A stretch of DNA of 64,000 nt from the NCBI GenBank assembly GCA_020637515.1, contig JACKKG010000001.1, positions 62,001 through 126,000 on the forward strand. Reading direction: 5' to 3'. Both the position numbers and the translations under genes were made by a program. The notes below the pieces were generated by a model that saw only the letters and a list, made by a program, of their open reading frames with translations, did no database searches and was not told the origin of the DNA. Below, piece by piece: positions 17,799 to 27,367 of the stretch. Position 1 is the stretch's first letter, and each line of letters begins with the position of its first letter. Origin of the DNA: Rhodobacter sp. Lineage in GTDB: Bacteria; Pseudomonadota; Alphaproteobacteria; Rhodobacterales; Rhodobacteraceae.

Positions 17799-17883
17799 GT
17801 GGGGGCTGCCGCCCCCACACCCCCGCTTCAAGGGGGGCACGCCCCCCTTGAAAATCCCCGTGCGTATTTCGGACAAGATGATG
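17799..17883 (+). repeat. Hairpin-tail element, family B, copy B1
   Basis: Two hairpins and a tail, beginning 21 bases after the tldD stop. Hairpin 1 has an 8-bp stem (GTGGGGGC with GCCCCCAC). Hairpin 2 has an 11-bp stem (TTCAAGGGGGG with CCCCCCTTGAA) and a CACG loop. The tail is CGTATTTCGGACAAGATGATG at 17863-17883. Copies are at 25424-25508, 29770-29851 (inverted) and 30218-30310. Confidence 0.85.
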
Positions 17884-17922
17884 CGGGGTGTCGCGCATTT
17901 ATTCGGTGATGCGCGGAATTTC

Positions 17923-17939
17923 TTCACCACCTGTTAACC
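17923..17939 (+). promoter_or_regulatory. Candidate CtrA box upstream of dprA
   Basis: TTCA, seven bases, then TTAACC: one mismatch from the CtrA consensus TTAA-N7-TTAA(C). It is 41 bp before the dprA ATG. TTAA is rare in this GC-rich window. Confidence 0.45.
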
Positions 17940-17979
17940 TTCTGCCGGCAACCTGCGAATCGAATGAGGCGAGGTTGCG

Positions 17980-19140
17980 ATGGACGGGACTACACTTTCT
18001 TCTCCCACACCCTTCACCCCACCCACCACGGAAGAAGACCGCTTGTCGTGGCTTCGCCTCATTCGCTCGCGCCGGGTTGGCGCATCGACATTTCAGCGGC
18101 TGATGGCCGAACACGGCAGCGCGCAGGCGGCGTTGGCAGCCCTGCCCGCGCTGGCGGCTGCCGCGGGCGAATCGGATTATGCCCCCTTTCCCACCGAGGC
18201 CGCCTGGCGCGAGATCGACAGCGGCACCCGTCGGGGCGCCCGTCTGCTTTTCCTGGGTGCGCCCGGCTATCCGGCGGCGCTGGCCGCGCTGTCGGATCCG
18301 CCGCCGGTGTTGTGGGCGCGCGGATGCCAGGCGGTTCTGGACCGTCCCGCCGTGGCGCTGGTCGGATCGCGCAACGCCTCGAGCCTGGGCGGCCGCATGG
18401 CGCGCAAGCTTGCCGAGGGGCTGGGGTTCCACGGGTTGACCGTGGTGTCCGGCCTGGCCCGGGGCATCGATACCGTGGCGCATCAGGCGGCCCTGAAGAC
18501 CGGCACCGTCGCCGTCATGGCGGGCGGTGTCGATGTGATCTATCCCGCCGAGAACGCGCCCCTGGCCGCCGCCATCGCCGACCAGGGCGCGCTGGTGTCC
18601 GAACAGCCGATCGGCCTGCAACCGCAGGCGCGCCATTTCCCGCGCCGTAACCGGCTGATCGCGGGGCTGGCCCATGCCGTGGTGGTGGTCGAGGCCGCCG
18701 ATGGCTCGGGCAGTCTGATCACCGCCCGCGATGCGCTGGACCAGGGGCGCGAGGTGATGGCGGTGCCCGGCCACCCGATGGACGCCCGCGCCGCCGGGTG
18801 CAACCGGCTGATCCGCGACGGCGCGCGGCTGGTCGCGGGGGTCGAGGACGTGATCGCCGCGCTCGAGGACAGTCTGGCCGCGCACCCGCCCGTCGCGGCC
18901 GCGCGGCGCGCCGCCGATCCGGCGCCGGCGCCGGCGGCGACCGTCACGCGCCCGAATGCCGTGGACACGCTGACCTTGCACCGCCAAATCCTGGACAGGC
19001 TCGGCTCGGCCCCGGTGGCCGAGGATCAACTCGTGCGCGATCTTGGCCTGCCGGCCGCCACGCTCGCGCCGGCGCTGCTGTTTCTGGAACTCGACGGTCG
19101 GGTGCAGCGCCAACCCGGCGGAATGTTGGCCCGGGCCTGA
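17980..19140 (+). CDS. dprA: DNA processing protein DprA
   Basis: Binds incoming single-stranded DNA and loads RecA during transformation; in Rhodobacter capsulatus it is also needed for uptake of gene transfer agent DNA. The 386-residue protein has an N-terminal helix-hairpin-like region (about 20-60), the DprA Rossmann domain (about 125-300, with VGSRNAS, SGLARGIDTVAH and FPRRNRLIAG) and a C-terminal winged helix (about 325-386). Start ATG at 17980. A CtrA-like box lies 41 bp upstream. Confidence 0.95.
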   Translation: MDGTTLSSPTPFTPPTTEEDRLSWLRLIRSRRVGASTFQRLMAEHGSAQAALAALPALAAAAGESDYAPFPTEAAWREIDSGTRRGARLLFLGAPGYPAALAALSDPPPVLWARGCQAVLDRPAVALVGSRNASSLGGRMARKLAEGLGFHGLTVVSGLARGIDTVAHQAALKTGTVAVMAGGVDVIYPAENAPLAAAIADQGALVSEQPIGLQPQARHFPRRNRLIAGLAHAVVVVEAADGSGSLITARDALDQGREVMAVPGHPMDARAAGCNRLIRDGARLVAGVEDVIAALEDSLAAHPPVAAARRAADPAPAPAATVTRPNAVDTLTLHRQILDRLGSAPVAEDQLVRDLGLPAATLAPALLFLELDGRVQRQPGGMLARA

Positions 19141-19493
19141 CCCCTCGCCGCGCCCCCCCCCCCTCAGCGCGCGCGACGCGGACGGCCCGGCGGTGACGGC
19201 GCGCCCCGCCAGGCCCCTGGCCCGGGTGCCGGAAACTGCCCCGCGCCAGGCCTGTCGCCCCCCGGAATGCCCCCCCGAATGCCCCAAGATTTGCGCCCGG
19301 AACATACCACCCGAACCGGCGTGCAAACCGGGGCGCGCGGCCCCTGGGTGGGGCCGGAAAGACCCCGTGCCAAAGCAGCGGCGCACCGGCCTCGCGATTG
19401 ACATCCACCCGCGTTCGACCCATCTATGCGGCGCGGTTGAACCCGCGCGCCCCGGATTGACCGGATGAAAGGCGTTCATCGTCAGAGGTTTGC
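19141..19493. other. 353-bp gap between dprA and topA
   Basis: No credible gene is seen. It holds an 11-base C tract at 19153-19163, C-rich low-complexity sequence, and a candidate topA promoter at 19398-19428. Confidence 0.6.
19398..19428 (+). promoter_or_regulatory. Candidate topA promoter
   Basis: A perfect -35 hexamer TTGACA at 19398-19403 is followed 19 bases later by TCTATG, a weak -10 match. It is about 65 bp before the topA ATG in an otherwise gene-free gap. Confidence 0.4.
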
Positions 19494-22055
19494 ATGGCAG
19501 TTGTCGTCGTCGAGTCCCCCGCCAAGGCCAAGACCATCAACAAATACCTGGGCAAGGACTATACCGTTCTGGCGTCATTCGGCCATGTGCGCGACCTGCC
19601 GGCCAAGGACGGCTCGGTCGATCCCGACCACGATTTCGACATGAAATGGGAGGTCGCGGCGGATTCGAAAAAGCACATCAAGGCGATCACCGACGCCCTG
19701 AAGGACGACGACACGCTGATCCTGGCCACCGACCCCGACCGCGAGGGCGAGGCGATCTCGTGGCACCTGGAACAGGCGCTGGAAAAGAAGCTGAAGGGCA
19801 AGACCGTGAGCCGCGTCACCTTCAACGCGATCACGAAAACCGCGATCCTCGAGGCGATGAAGCACCCCCGGCAGGTGGACGCGCCGCTGGTCGAGGCCTA
19901 TCTCGCGCGGCGCGCGCTGGACTATCTGGTGGGGTTCAACCTGTCGCCCGTGCTGTGGCGCAAATTGCCGGGCGCGCGTTCGGCCGGGCGGGTCCAGTCG
20001 GTCTGCCTGCGCCTGATCGTCGAGCGCGAGATGGAGATCGAGGCCTTCCGCGCCCGCGAATACTGGAGTGTGACCGCCACGCTGGCCAATGCCCGGGGCG
20101 CCGAGTTCACCGCACGGATGGTCAACCTGGGTGGCAAGAAGCTGGACAAGTTCGACCTGGCGACCCAGCAGGCTGCCGAGATCGCCGTGCAGGCGCTGAC
20201 CTCGCGCGATCTCTTCGTGCAGTCGGTCGAGGCCAAGCCCGCGCAGCGCCACCCGACGGCGCCCTTCATGACCTCGACCCTGCAACAGGAGGCCAGCCGC
20301 AAGTTCGGCATGGGCGCCAAGCAGACCATGGCCGCCGCGCAGCGTCTCTACGAGGCCGGGCATATCACCTACATGCGGACCGACGGCATCGACATGGCGC
20401 CCGAGGCCGTGGCCCAGGCCCGGGACGAAATTGCCCGCCGGTTCGGCAAGGATTATGTCCCCGCCAGCCCGCGGATCTACAAGAACAAGGCCAAGAACGC
20501 GCAGGAAGCGCACGAGTGCATCCGCCCGACCGACATGGCCGCGGACCCCGACAGCCTGCGCCTGGCCGAGAGCGACCAGCGCAAGCTCTACGATCTGATC
20601 TGGAAGCGCACCATCGCTTGCCAGATGGAGGCCGCGCGCCTGGAGCGCACCACCGCCGAGATCGGCTCAAAGGACGGGCAGGTCGGCTTGCGCGCGACGG
20701 GTCAGGTGGTTCTGTTCGACGGTTTCCTCAAGGTCTACGAGGAAGGCCGCGACGATGAAGACGGCGACGAAGGGCGCCTGCCGCAACTGTCGCAGGGCGA
20801 AGCCACCGGCAAGAAGGCGATCGTGCCCGAGCAGCACTTCACCCAACCGCCGCCGCGCTACACGGAAGCGACGCTGGTCAAGCGGATGGAAGAGCTGGGC
20901 ATCGGGCGCCCCTCGACCTATGCCAGCATCGTCACCACGATCCAGGAACGCGGCTATGTCCGCAAGGACAAGAACCGACTGATCCCCGAAGACAAGGGCC
21001 GGCTGGTGACGATCTTCCTGGTCAACTATTTCCGCAAATATCTGGAATACGATTTCACCGCCGATCTGGAAGAGCAACTCGACGATGTCTCGGCCGGGTC
21101 GCGGAACTACAAGGAGGTTCTGTCCGGCTTCTGGCGCGACTTTCACGCCGCGATCGAGGAAACGACCGAACTGCGCATCACCGATGTGCTGGAAAAGATC
21201 GACGAGGTCCTGGCGCCGCATCTCTATCCCCCGCGCGAGGATGGCGGCGATCCCCGCCTGTGTCCGACCTGCGGAAAGGGGCGGCTCAATCTGAAGACCG
21301 CGCGTTCGGGCGGGGCCTTCATCGGCTGCAACAATTATCCCGAGTGCCGCTATACCCGGCCGCTGTCGGGCGACGAGGGGGACGCCGAGCTTTCCGGCGA
21401 CGGAAAGCTTCTGGGCCACGATCAGGGCGATCCGATCTTTCTGCGGGCCGGGCGCTTTGGCCCCTATGTCCAGCGCGGCGAGGTCTCGGCCGAGGTGCCC
21501 AAGCCGCCCCGCGCCAGCCTGCCCAAGGGCTGGGCGCCCGATGCGATGGACCTGGACAAGGCCGTGAGCCTGCTCTCGCTGCCGCGCCCCATCGGCCCGC
21601 ACCCTGAGGACGGCGCCCTGGTCGAGGCCGGGATCGGGCGCTTTGGCCCCTATGTGAAGCACAACGCCACCTACGCGAACCTTCCCGAGGTGGACGAAGT
21701 GTTCACCATTGGCATGAACCGCGCGGTCGAGGTCCTGGCCGCCAAGCTTGCGCGCGGCCCGGGGCGCGGCGCCACGGCGCAACCCCTGAAGGTGCTGGGC
21801 GATCATCCCGATGGCGGGTCCGTGCAGGTGATGCCGGGCCGCTACGGGCCCTATGTCAAATGGGACAAGGTCAACGCGACCCTGCCCAAGGACGTCGCGC
21901 CCGACGCCGTCACCCTGGAGCAGGCGCTGGAACTGATCGCGGCCAAGGCTGCGACCAAGGGCAAGGGCAAGGCCGCCAAAAGCCCGGCCAAGGCCCCCGC
22001 AAAGCCCAAAGCCACGCCCAAGGCCAAGCCCAAGGCAAAGACGTCCGGCGGCTGA
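19494..22055 (+). CDS. topA: DNA topoisomerase I
   Basis: Relaxes negative supercoils by cutting one DNA strand. The 853-residue protein starts with the Toprim domain (MAVVVVESPAKAKTINKYLG), has the catalytic tyrosine in ITYMRTDG (Y293) and one four-cysteine zinc ribbon (CPTCGKGRLN...GCNNYPEC, about 590-615). Three C-terminal topoisomerase repeats with GR(F/Y)GPYV follow, typical of alphaproteobacteria, and the protein ends in a Lys/Ala/Pro-rich tail of about 40 residues likely to bind DNA. It converges on the phospholipase-like gene with 8 bp between stops. Confidence 0.97.
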   Translation: MAVVVVESPAKAKTINKYLGKDYTVLASFGHVRDLPAKDGSVDPDHDFDMKWEVAADSKKHIKAITDALKDDDTLILATDPDREGEAISWHLEQALEKKLKGKTVSRVTFNAITKTAILEAMKHPRQVDAPLVEAYLARRALDYLVGFNLSPVLWRKLPGARSAGRVQSVCLRLIVEREMEIEAFRAREYWSVTATLANARGAEFTARMVNLGGKKLDKFDLATQQAAEIAVQALTSRDLFVQSVEAKPAQRHPTAPFMTSTLQQEASRKFGMGAKQTMAAAQRLYEAGHITYMRTDGIDMAPEAVAQARDEIARRFGKDYVPASPRIYKNKAKNAQEAHECIRPTDMAADPDSLRLAESDQRKLYDLIWKRTIACQMEAARLERTTAEIGSKDGQVGLRATGQVVLFDGFLKVYEEGRDDEDGDEGRLPQLSQGEATGKKAIVPEQHFTQPPPRYTEATLVKRMEELGIGRPSTYASIVTTIQERGYVRKDKNRLIPEDKGRLVTIFLVNYFRKYLEYDFTADLEEQLDDVSAGSRNYKEVLSGFWRDFHAAIEETTELRITDVLEKIDEVLAPHLYPPREDGGDPRLCPTCGKGRLNLKTARSGGAFIGCNNYPECRYTRPLSGDEGDAELSGDGKLLGHDQGDPIFLRAGRFGPYVQRGEVSAEVPKPPRASLPKGWAPDAMDLDKAVSLLSLPRPIGPHPEDGALVEAGIGRFGPYVKHNATYANLPEVDEVFTIGMNRAVEVLAAKLARGPGRGATAQPLKVLGDHPDGGSVQVMPGRYGPYVKWDKVNATLPKDVAPDAVTLEQALELIAAKAATKGKGKAAKSPAKAPAKPKATPKAKPKAKTSGG

Positions 22056-22063
22056 CGCACCGG

Positions 22064-23920
22064 CTAGAAGGCGCGGGAAATCAGTCTGAGGCTGTCCAGC
22101 CAGTGCACCAGCCCTGAGACCGGCTGCGGCGGGCGAACCCGGTTTGCGCGCGCGACATAGGACTGGATGACCCCATCCACCCCCCGGGCGATGCCCCGAT
22201 CCATGAACACCAGCCCGTTTTCGAAGTCATGGGCAAAGCTGCGGCGGTTCAGGTTGGTCGAGGCGATGATCGCCAGCCGCCCGTCGATGGTGATGAGCTT
22301 TGCGTGCAGCAGGCGCGGGAAGGGATCGTAATCGAAAAACCGCACCCAGCCGCCAAAGGCGTTGGCAAAGGCCCGGTTCAGCCCCGACACCATGAAATCC
22401 GTCGCCTCGCGCACGCGCACCGTGGTCACGACCGTGACCTCGACCCCACGATCGCGGGCACGGTGCAGGGCGGCGTCGATGTTGTCGGGCAGGTTCAGAT
22501 AGGGAATGGCGATGTGGATCGACCGCTGCGCGGCATCGATCAGCCCCGCATAATAGCGCGCCATCGCCTCGCCATCGGTGAACGGGATCGAGATGTAGTG
22601 CCGCACCACGCCGTCCCGCACCGTCGCCGCCCCCCCCGGGGCTGCAAGCGGCCGCAACGCCTGGCTGTCGTAATCGCGATGCCACAGCGCCCCCATATGC
22701 GCGGCGATCAGTCGCACGGTGGCGTCGCGGCTCAGTTCGATTTCAAAGTCGTCGTAGGCGGTGAAGCCCCCGGTCAGCCGATTGTGGCTGGGGTCATACT
22801 GATGCAGAAAGGGCCAGGCGCTCAGATCCCGGGGGCTTTCAAAGAAATACCCCTCGTGAATGTTGCGCCCGCCGATCATGGCGCGCGATCGCCCCGGTTC
22901 GCGCGCAAGGGTGGCGAACAGCTTGACATGCGTGATGCGGTGCAACCGCCCCAACTGCCCCTCAAGCCCGCGCGCGGCGCTGGCGGGCAGGCGATAGGGC
23001 TGCACCTGCACGGTCGGATAGCGGGCGGCCAACCCCTCGAACAGGGCGCGGTCGGTGTCGGTCAGCATGATATCGGACACCAGGATCCGCACCACCGTGC
23101 CCCGCGCCGCGTGCCAGGCCAGCATCCGGGCAATCAGGTAGCCCGCGAAATCCGCGTTCAGGTTCAGATAGTTGACGTAAATCAGATCGAGATGCGGCGC
23201 GTCACGCCAATCCAGCGCCATGTCCGGATCGCCCACCTCGAGCGCCGCGCGGCTGACGCGGGCGCCGGTCAGGGCCTCGATCTTGGCGTTCAGCGCATCC
23301 AGCCCGTCAGGCAACATCCGGCTGGCGCCGACCGGCGCGGGACAGGTGGCCGACAACCCGCCCGACGCCATGAAGGCCCGGTCCAACGCATCCCCCCCGG
23401 CGCTGCGCGCGCAGCCCGGCACGATCGCATCCAGACGCGCGACGGCGGGCAGCGCGGTTTCCTCGCGCTGGACATGCAGCGTCCAGGCCGGGCGCCCGCC
23501 TGGCGTCACGCTCAGGTCGCAGGCCCCGGTCGCGGGGTCGAGGTCCAGCCAGCTGCGCGCGCGCTCGGCCGGGCCGACACGAAAGCGCACCGGCTGGCCG
23601 GCGGCGGTCCAGGCATCCGTCTGGCCGTGATCGGCGCCCTCGAACCGGTGCCGCGCGGGCGCGTCGCAGCGGGCCTCGACGGTGTAGGCGCCGCGCCCCT
23701 GCGCCAGAAAGGTCAACGAGGACAGGCGCGCGCCGGCGCCCGTGAAATAGGCGCGCCCCTGCCCCGCGGCGGGGCCGTCTGGCGACAGCACCAGGTAGCT
23801 GACCTGATGATTGCCACCCTCGGGCGCCGGAACCGGCTGCGCAGGCTGGGGCCGCACGGGCGAACAGGCCGCCAGCGCCAGGACCGCAAGCACGAGCAGG
23901 GAACGAAATCCAGTCAACAT
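22064..23920 (-). CDS. Phospholipase D-family lipoprotein (cardiolipin synthase-like)
   Basis: A 618-residue protein with a lipoprotein signal (LALAAC, Cys19), so it is probably anchored in the envelope. Two HKD motifs of the PLD superfamily are visible: THVKLFATLAREPGRSRAMIG (H331) and LHAKLITIDGRLAIIASTN (H539). The first ~200 residues are a beta-rich region with several Cys and match no domain I recognise. PLD enzymes of this size make cardiolipin or cleave phosphodiesters; the exact reaction is not clear. The ATG at 23920 was chosen because it starts the signal peptide. Confidence 0.85.
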   Translation of the reverse strand: MLTGFRSLLVLAVLALAACSPVRPQPAQPVPAPEGGNHQVSYLVLSPDGPAAGQGRAYFTGAGARLSSLTFLAQGRGAYTVEARCDAPARHRFEGADHGQTDAWTAAGQPVRFRVGPAERARSWLDLDPATGACDLSVTPGGRPAWTLHVQREETALPAVARLDAIVPGCARSAGGDALDRAFMASGGLSATCPAPVGASRMLPDGLDALNAKIEALTGARVSRAALEVGDPDMALDWRDAPHLDLIYVNYLNLNADFAGYLIARMLAWHAARGTVVRILVSDIMLTDTDRALFEGLAARYPTVQVQPYRLPASAARGLEGQLGRLHRITHVKLFATLAREPGRSRAMIGGRNIHEGYFFESPRDLSAWPFLHQYDPSHNRLTGGFTAYDDFEIELSRDATVRLIAAHMGALWHRDYDSQALRPLAAPGGAATVRDGVVRHYISIPFTDGEAMARYYAGLIDAAQRSIHIAIPYLNLPDNIDAALHRARDRGVEVTVVTTVRVREATDFMVSGLNRAFANAFGGWVRFFDYDPFPRLLHAKLITIDGRLAIIASTNLNRRSFAHDFENGLVFMDRGIARGVDGVIQSYVARANRVRPPQPVSGLVHWLDSLRLISRAF

Positions 23921-24041
23921 GGCGCGCACAATACCCCGGCGAGACCGGGGCGCAAGAGGCGCGCGCCGCCAGGCGGCCACGCCGATTGACTTCGCCGCAC
24001 TGCCGCGTCAAAAACGGGACAACCAGCTTTCGGGGGGTATC

Positions 24042-24737
24042 ATGCAGAAGATCTACGGTTCCGCCGCCGAAGCCCTGGACGGGCTTCTGTTCGACGGAAT
24101 GACCATCGCGTCGGGCGGCTTCGGCCTGTGCGGCATTCCGGAACTGCTGATCGCCGCGATCCGGGACTCGGGCGTCAAGGGGCTGACGGTGGCCTCGAAC
24201 AACGCTGGCGTGGACGAATTCGGCCTGGGCGTTCTGCTGCAATCGCGGCAGGTGAAGAAGATGATCTCGTCCTATGTCGGCGAAAACGCCGAGTTCATGC
24301 GACAGTATCTGTCCGGCGAGCTGGAGCTGGAGTTCAACCCCCAGGGCACGCTGGCCGAACGCATGCGCGCCGGCGGCGCGGGCATCCCCGGGTTCTACAC
24401 CAAGACCGGCGTCGGCACGGTCATTGCCGATGGCAAGGAACACAAGGATTTCAACGGCGAGACCTATATCCTGGAAACCGGGCTGGTGATGGATATCGCG
24501 ATCGTCAAGGCGTGGAAGGCGGACACCACCGGCAACGCCGTGTTCCGCAAGACCGCGCGCAACTTCAATCCTCCGGCGGCGACCTGCGGCAAGGTCTGCA
24601 TCATGGAGGTCGAGGAAATCGTGCCCGCCGGCTCGCTGGACCCCGATCACATTCATCTGCCCGGGATCTACGTGCACCGCCTGATCCAGGGCGAGCACGA
24701 GAAGCGCATCGAACAGCGCACCACGCGCAAGGCATAA
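24042..24737 (+). CDS. scoA: 3-oxoacid CoA-transferase subunit A
   Basis: Alpha subunit of a succinyl-CoA:acetoacetate (or acetyl-CoA:acetoacetate) transferase used in breakdown of ketone bodies and storage polyester. The 231-residue protein starts MQKIYGSAAEALDGLLFDGM and has GGFGLCGIPE and SNNAGVDEFGLG motifs. The ribosome site is GGGGGG before the ATG. The beta subunit gene follows 14 bp downstream. A CoA-transferase acting on other 3-oxoacids (AtoD type) cannot be excluded. Confidence 0.93.
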   Translation: MQKIYGSAAEALDGLLFDGMTIASGGFGLCGIPELLIAAIRDSGVKGLTVASNNAGVDEFGLGVLLQSRQVKKMISSYVGENAEFMRQYLSGELELEFNPQGTLAERMRAGGAGIPGFYTKTGVGTVIADGKEHKDFNGETYILETGLVMDIAIVKAWKADTTGNAVFRKTARNFNPPAATCGKVCIMEVEEIVPAGSLDPDHIHLPGIYVHRLIQGEHEKRIEQRTTRKA

Positions 24738-24751
24738 GGAGGGCTGACATC

Positions 24752-25381
24752 ATGGCTTGGGATCGCAACCAGATGGCCGCCCGGGCGGCGCAGGAATTGC
24801 AGGACGGGATGTATGTGAACCTGGGGATCGGCATTCCGACCCTGGTGGCGAACTATATCCCCGAGGGGATGACCGTGACCTTGCAGTCGGAAAACGGCAT
24901 GCTGGGCATCGGCCCCTTCCCGACCGACGACGCCGTGGACGCCGACCTCATCAACGCCGGCAAGCAGACCGTGACGGCGCTGCCCCACACCGCCTATTTC
25001 GACAGCGCGACCTCGTTCGCGATGATCCGGGGCGGAAAGATCGCCATGGCGATCCTGGGCGCGATGGAAGTGGCCGAGAACGGCGACCTGGCGAACTGGA
25101 TGATCCCCGGCAAGCTGGTCAAGGGCATGGGCGGCGCGATGGACCTGGTGGCCGGTGTCAAGCGAGTCATCGTGGTGATGGACCACACTTCGAAGCACGG
25201 GGAATCCAAGGTGCTGAAATCCTGCACCCTGCCCCTGACGGGCAAGGCGGTGGTCAACCGGATCATCACGAACCTGGGTGTTCTGGACGTTGTCGAAGGC
25301 GGGTTGAGGATCGTCGAATGCGCCGAGGGCGTGAGCGAAGCCGACCTGCGTGCCGCGACCGAGGCGACGATCGTCGGCTGA
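24752..25381 (+). CDS. scoB: 3-oxoacid CoA-transferase subunit B
   Basis: Beta subunit of the CoA-transferase; it carries the catalytic glutamate that forms the CoA thioester, seen here in QSENGMLG (Glu47). Length 209 residues, normal for the family. A perfect AAGGAGG ribosome site lies 10 bases before the ATG. It forms a two-gene operon with scoA, ended by a family B element at 25424-25508. Confidence 0.94.
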   Translation: MAWDRNQMAARAAQELQDGMYVNLGIGIPTLVANYIPEGMTVTLQSENGMLGIGPFPTDDAVDADLINAGKQTVTALPHTAYFDSATSFAMIRGGKIAMAILGAMEVAENGDLANWMIPGKLVKGMGGAMDLVAGVKRVIVVMDHTSKHGESKVLKSCTLPLTGKAVVNRIITNLGVLDVVEGGLRIVECAEGVSEADLRAATEATIVG

Positions 25382-25423
25382 GAGCGTCGGCTGCGGCGCG
25401 GTTTGACGCAGGTTGACGCGGCG

Positions 25424-25508
25424 GCGGGGGCTGCCGCCCCCGCACCCCCGCTTCAAGGGGGGCACGCCCCCCTTGAAAATCCCTGTGCGTATTTCGGACA
25501 AGATGATG
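25424..25508 (+). repeat. Hairpin-tail element, family B, copy B2
   Basis: Same plan as B1, starting 43 bases after the scoB stop. Hairpin 1 is GCGGGGGC with GCCCCCGC; compared with B1 one base pair is swapped (C-G for T-A), keeping pairing. Hairpin 2 is identical to B1. The tail is GTATTTCGGACAAGATGATG. It lies between convergent scoB and ruvB. Confidence 0.85.
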
Positions 25509-25533
25509 GGGCGCCCGATTGCGGCGCCCTTGC

Positions 25534-26580
25534 TCATTTGCCGGAGGGGGGGCCGGTTTCGAACAGGTCCTGCTGGTTGGCCGGTCTGGGCGGGGTCAGG
25601 CCAAGGTGCCCCCAACTGGCCTGGGTCAGCATCCGACCGCGCGGCGTGCGCGCGGCCAGGCCCTGCTGCAACAGAAAGGGTTCGATCACCTCTTCGATCG
25701 CATCGCGGCTTTCGCTGAGCGCGGCGGCGATGGTTTCCACCCCCACCGGCCCGCCGCCGTAGCTTTCCGCGATGAGCCGCAGGTAGCGCCGATCCGCGCC
25801 GTCGAGGCCGAGATGATCCACGCCCAGCCGATTCAGCGCGTTGTCGGCCAGCGCACAGGTCAGGCGGCCGTCGCCTTCGACCAGGGCGAAATCCACGACG
25901 CGGCGCAACAGGCGGTTGGCGATCCGCGGGGTGCCGCGGGCGCGGCGCGCGATTTCGCGCACGCCCGCGTCCTCGGCCGCGATGTTGAGCAGCCGTGCCC
26001 CGCGCGCGACGATCTCGCACAGTTCGGGTTCGGTATAGAATTGCAGCCGCGTCGGGATGCCGAACCGGTCCCTGAGCGGCGTGGTCAGCAGGCCCAGCCG
26101 CGTGGTGGCGCCGACCAGGGTGAAGGGTTGCAGTTCGATCCGCACGGTGCGCGCCGCCGGCCCTTCGCCAATCACCAGGTCGAGCTGGAAATCCTCCATC
26201 GCGGGGTAGAGGACCTCTTCAACGGCGGGATTGAGGCGGTGGATCTCGTCGATGAAGAGCACGTCGCGGGCTTCGAGGTTGGTCAGGATCGCCGCCAGAT
26301 CGCCCGCCTTGGCCAGCACCGGACCCGAGGTCATGCGGAACCCGACGCCCAGTTCGCGCGCCATGATCTGTGCCAGCGTGGTCTTGCCCAGCCCGGGCGG
26401 GCCGTAGAACAGCGTGTGGTCCATCGCCTCGCCGCGCAGTCGGGCCGACTGGATGAACACCTTGAGATTGGCCCGAGCCTCGTGCTGGCCGATGAATTCG
26501 TCCAGCATCTGCGGCCTGAGGGCGCGGTCGGCGTCCTCGGGCTGGCGATCTGGGCGAAGCGTCTGGTCTGGCGATGTCAT
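25534..26580 (-). CDS. ruvB: Holliday junction helicase motor subunit RuvB
   Basis: Hexameric ATPase that drives branch migration of Holliday junctions with RuvA. The 348-residue protein has Walker A GPPGLGKT (residues 60-67), Walker B in DVLFIDEIHRL and a C-terminal winged helix. It is the last gene of a ruvC-ruvA-ruvB operon on the minus strand, 79 bp after ruvA. Confidence 0.98.
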   Translation of the reverse strand: MTSPDQTLRPDRQPEDADRALRPQMLDEFIGQHEARANLKVFIQSARLRGEAMDHTLFYGPPGLGKTTLAQIMARELGVGFRMTSGPVLAKAGDLAAILTNLEARDVLFIDEIHRLNPAVEEVLYPAMEDFQLDLVIGEGPAARTVRIELQPFTLVGATTRLGLLTTPLRDRFGIPTRLQFYTEPELCEIVARGARLLNIAAEDAGVREIARRARGTPRIANRLLRRVVDFALVEGDGRLTCALADNALNRLGVDHLGLDGADRRYLRLIAESYGGGPVGVETIAAALSESRDAIEEVIEPFLLQQGLAARTPRGRMLTQASWGHLGLTPPRPANQQDLFETGPPSGK

Positions 26581-26659
26581 GCGGCAGGTTGATCGGAAAG
26601 GCCGGCAGGCGTCAACGTCTGGTTCACGGGATCACGTCGGGATTGCGCGGGCAACGGGG

Positions 26660-27367
26660 TCACGACTTTGGCGCCAGCAGTTTCAGGGCCGCCCGGATCA
26701 GAGCGGGGGTTTCGCCGTGGTCTTCGGCGGCGGTGGCGACGGCCTGTGCCGCCTCGGACGGGCCATAGCCCAGATTGGTCAGCGCCGACAGCGCGTCCGC
26801 CTGGGCCTGCTGGGCTTGGCGGCGCGCCTCGGCCCGGGGTCCGGAGGGCGCGGCGCCCGCGTCGGCCACGGCCGCAATCGGCGCCGCGCCCGCGCCGGAA
26901 GGCACGGTTTCGATCACCGCGCCCTCGGGCGTGAGATCGGCGGCCGCGGCGCCCATCGCCATCACGGTGGGGGCCTTGTCCTTCAGTTCCAGCACGACGC
27001 GCTGCGCCAGCTTCGGACCCACGCCCGGCGCCTTGCGCACCGCGCCCGCATCGCCGATCGCGATGGCGCGCGAGACGCCCTCGGGCCCCAGCGTGCCCAG
27101 AATGGCCATCGCCGCCTTGGCCCCGACGCCCTGCACCGACATCAGCAGCCGGTGCCATTCCTTTTCGGCCAGGGTCAGAAAGCCGAAAAGCTGCAACAGA
27201 TCCTCGCGCACCAGAAGTTCGGTATAGAGCGCGGCCATGCCCCCCGGCCCGGGCAGAGCCATCAGCGTGCGTTCGGACACATGGACGATGTAGCCGACGC
27301 CCTTCACGTCCAGCAGCACGTGATCCGTGGCGCGATAGTCGATCCGACCCGACAGCTTGCCAATCAT
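26660..27367 (-). CDS. ruvA: Holliday junction binding subunit RuvA
   Basis: Tetramer that binds the Holliday junction and loads RuvB. The 235-residue protein starts MIGKLSGRIDYR and has two helix-hairpin-helix motifs (VQGVGAKAAMAIL and APGVGPKLAQRV) and a C-terminal RuvB-binding domain. The linker before that domain is long and Ala-rich, making it somewhat larger than the ~200-residue norm. Its ATG overlaps the ruvC stop as ATGA. Confidence 0.97.
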   Translation of the reverse strand: MIGKLSGRIDYRATDHVLLDVKGVGYIVHVSERTLMALPGPGGMAALYTELLVREDLLQLFGFLTLAEKEWHRLLMSVQGVGAKAAMAILGTLGPEGVSRAIAIGDAGAVRKAPGVGPKLAQRVVLELKDKAPTVMAMGAAAADLTPEGAVIETVPSGAGAAPIAAVADAGAAPSGPRAEARRQAQQAQADALSALTNLGYGPSEAAQAVATAAEDHGETPALIRAALKLLAPKS

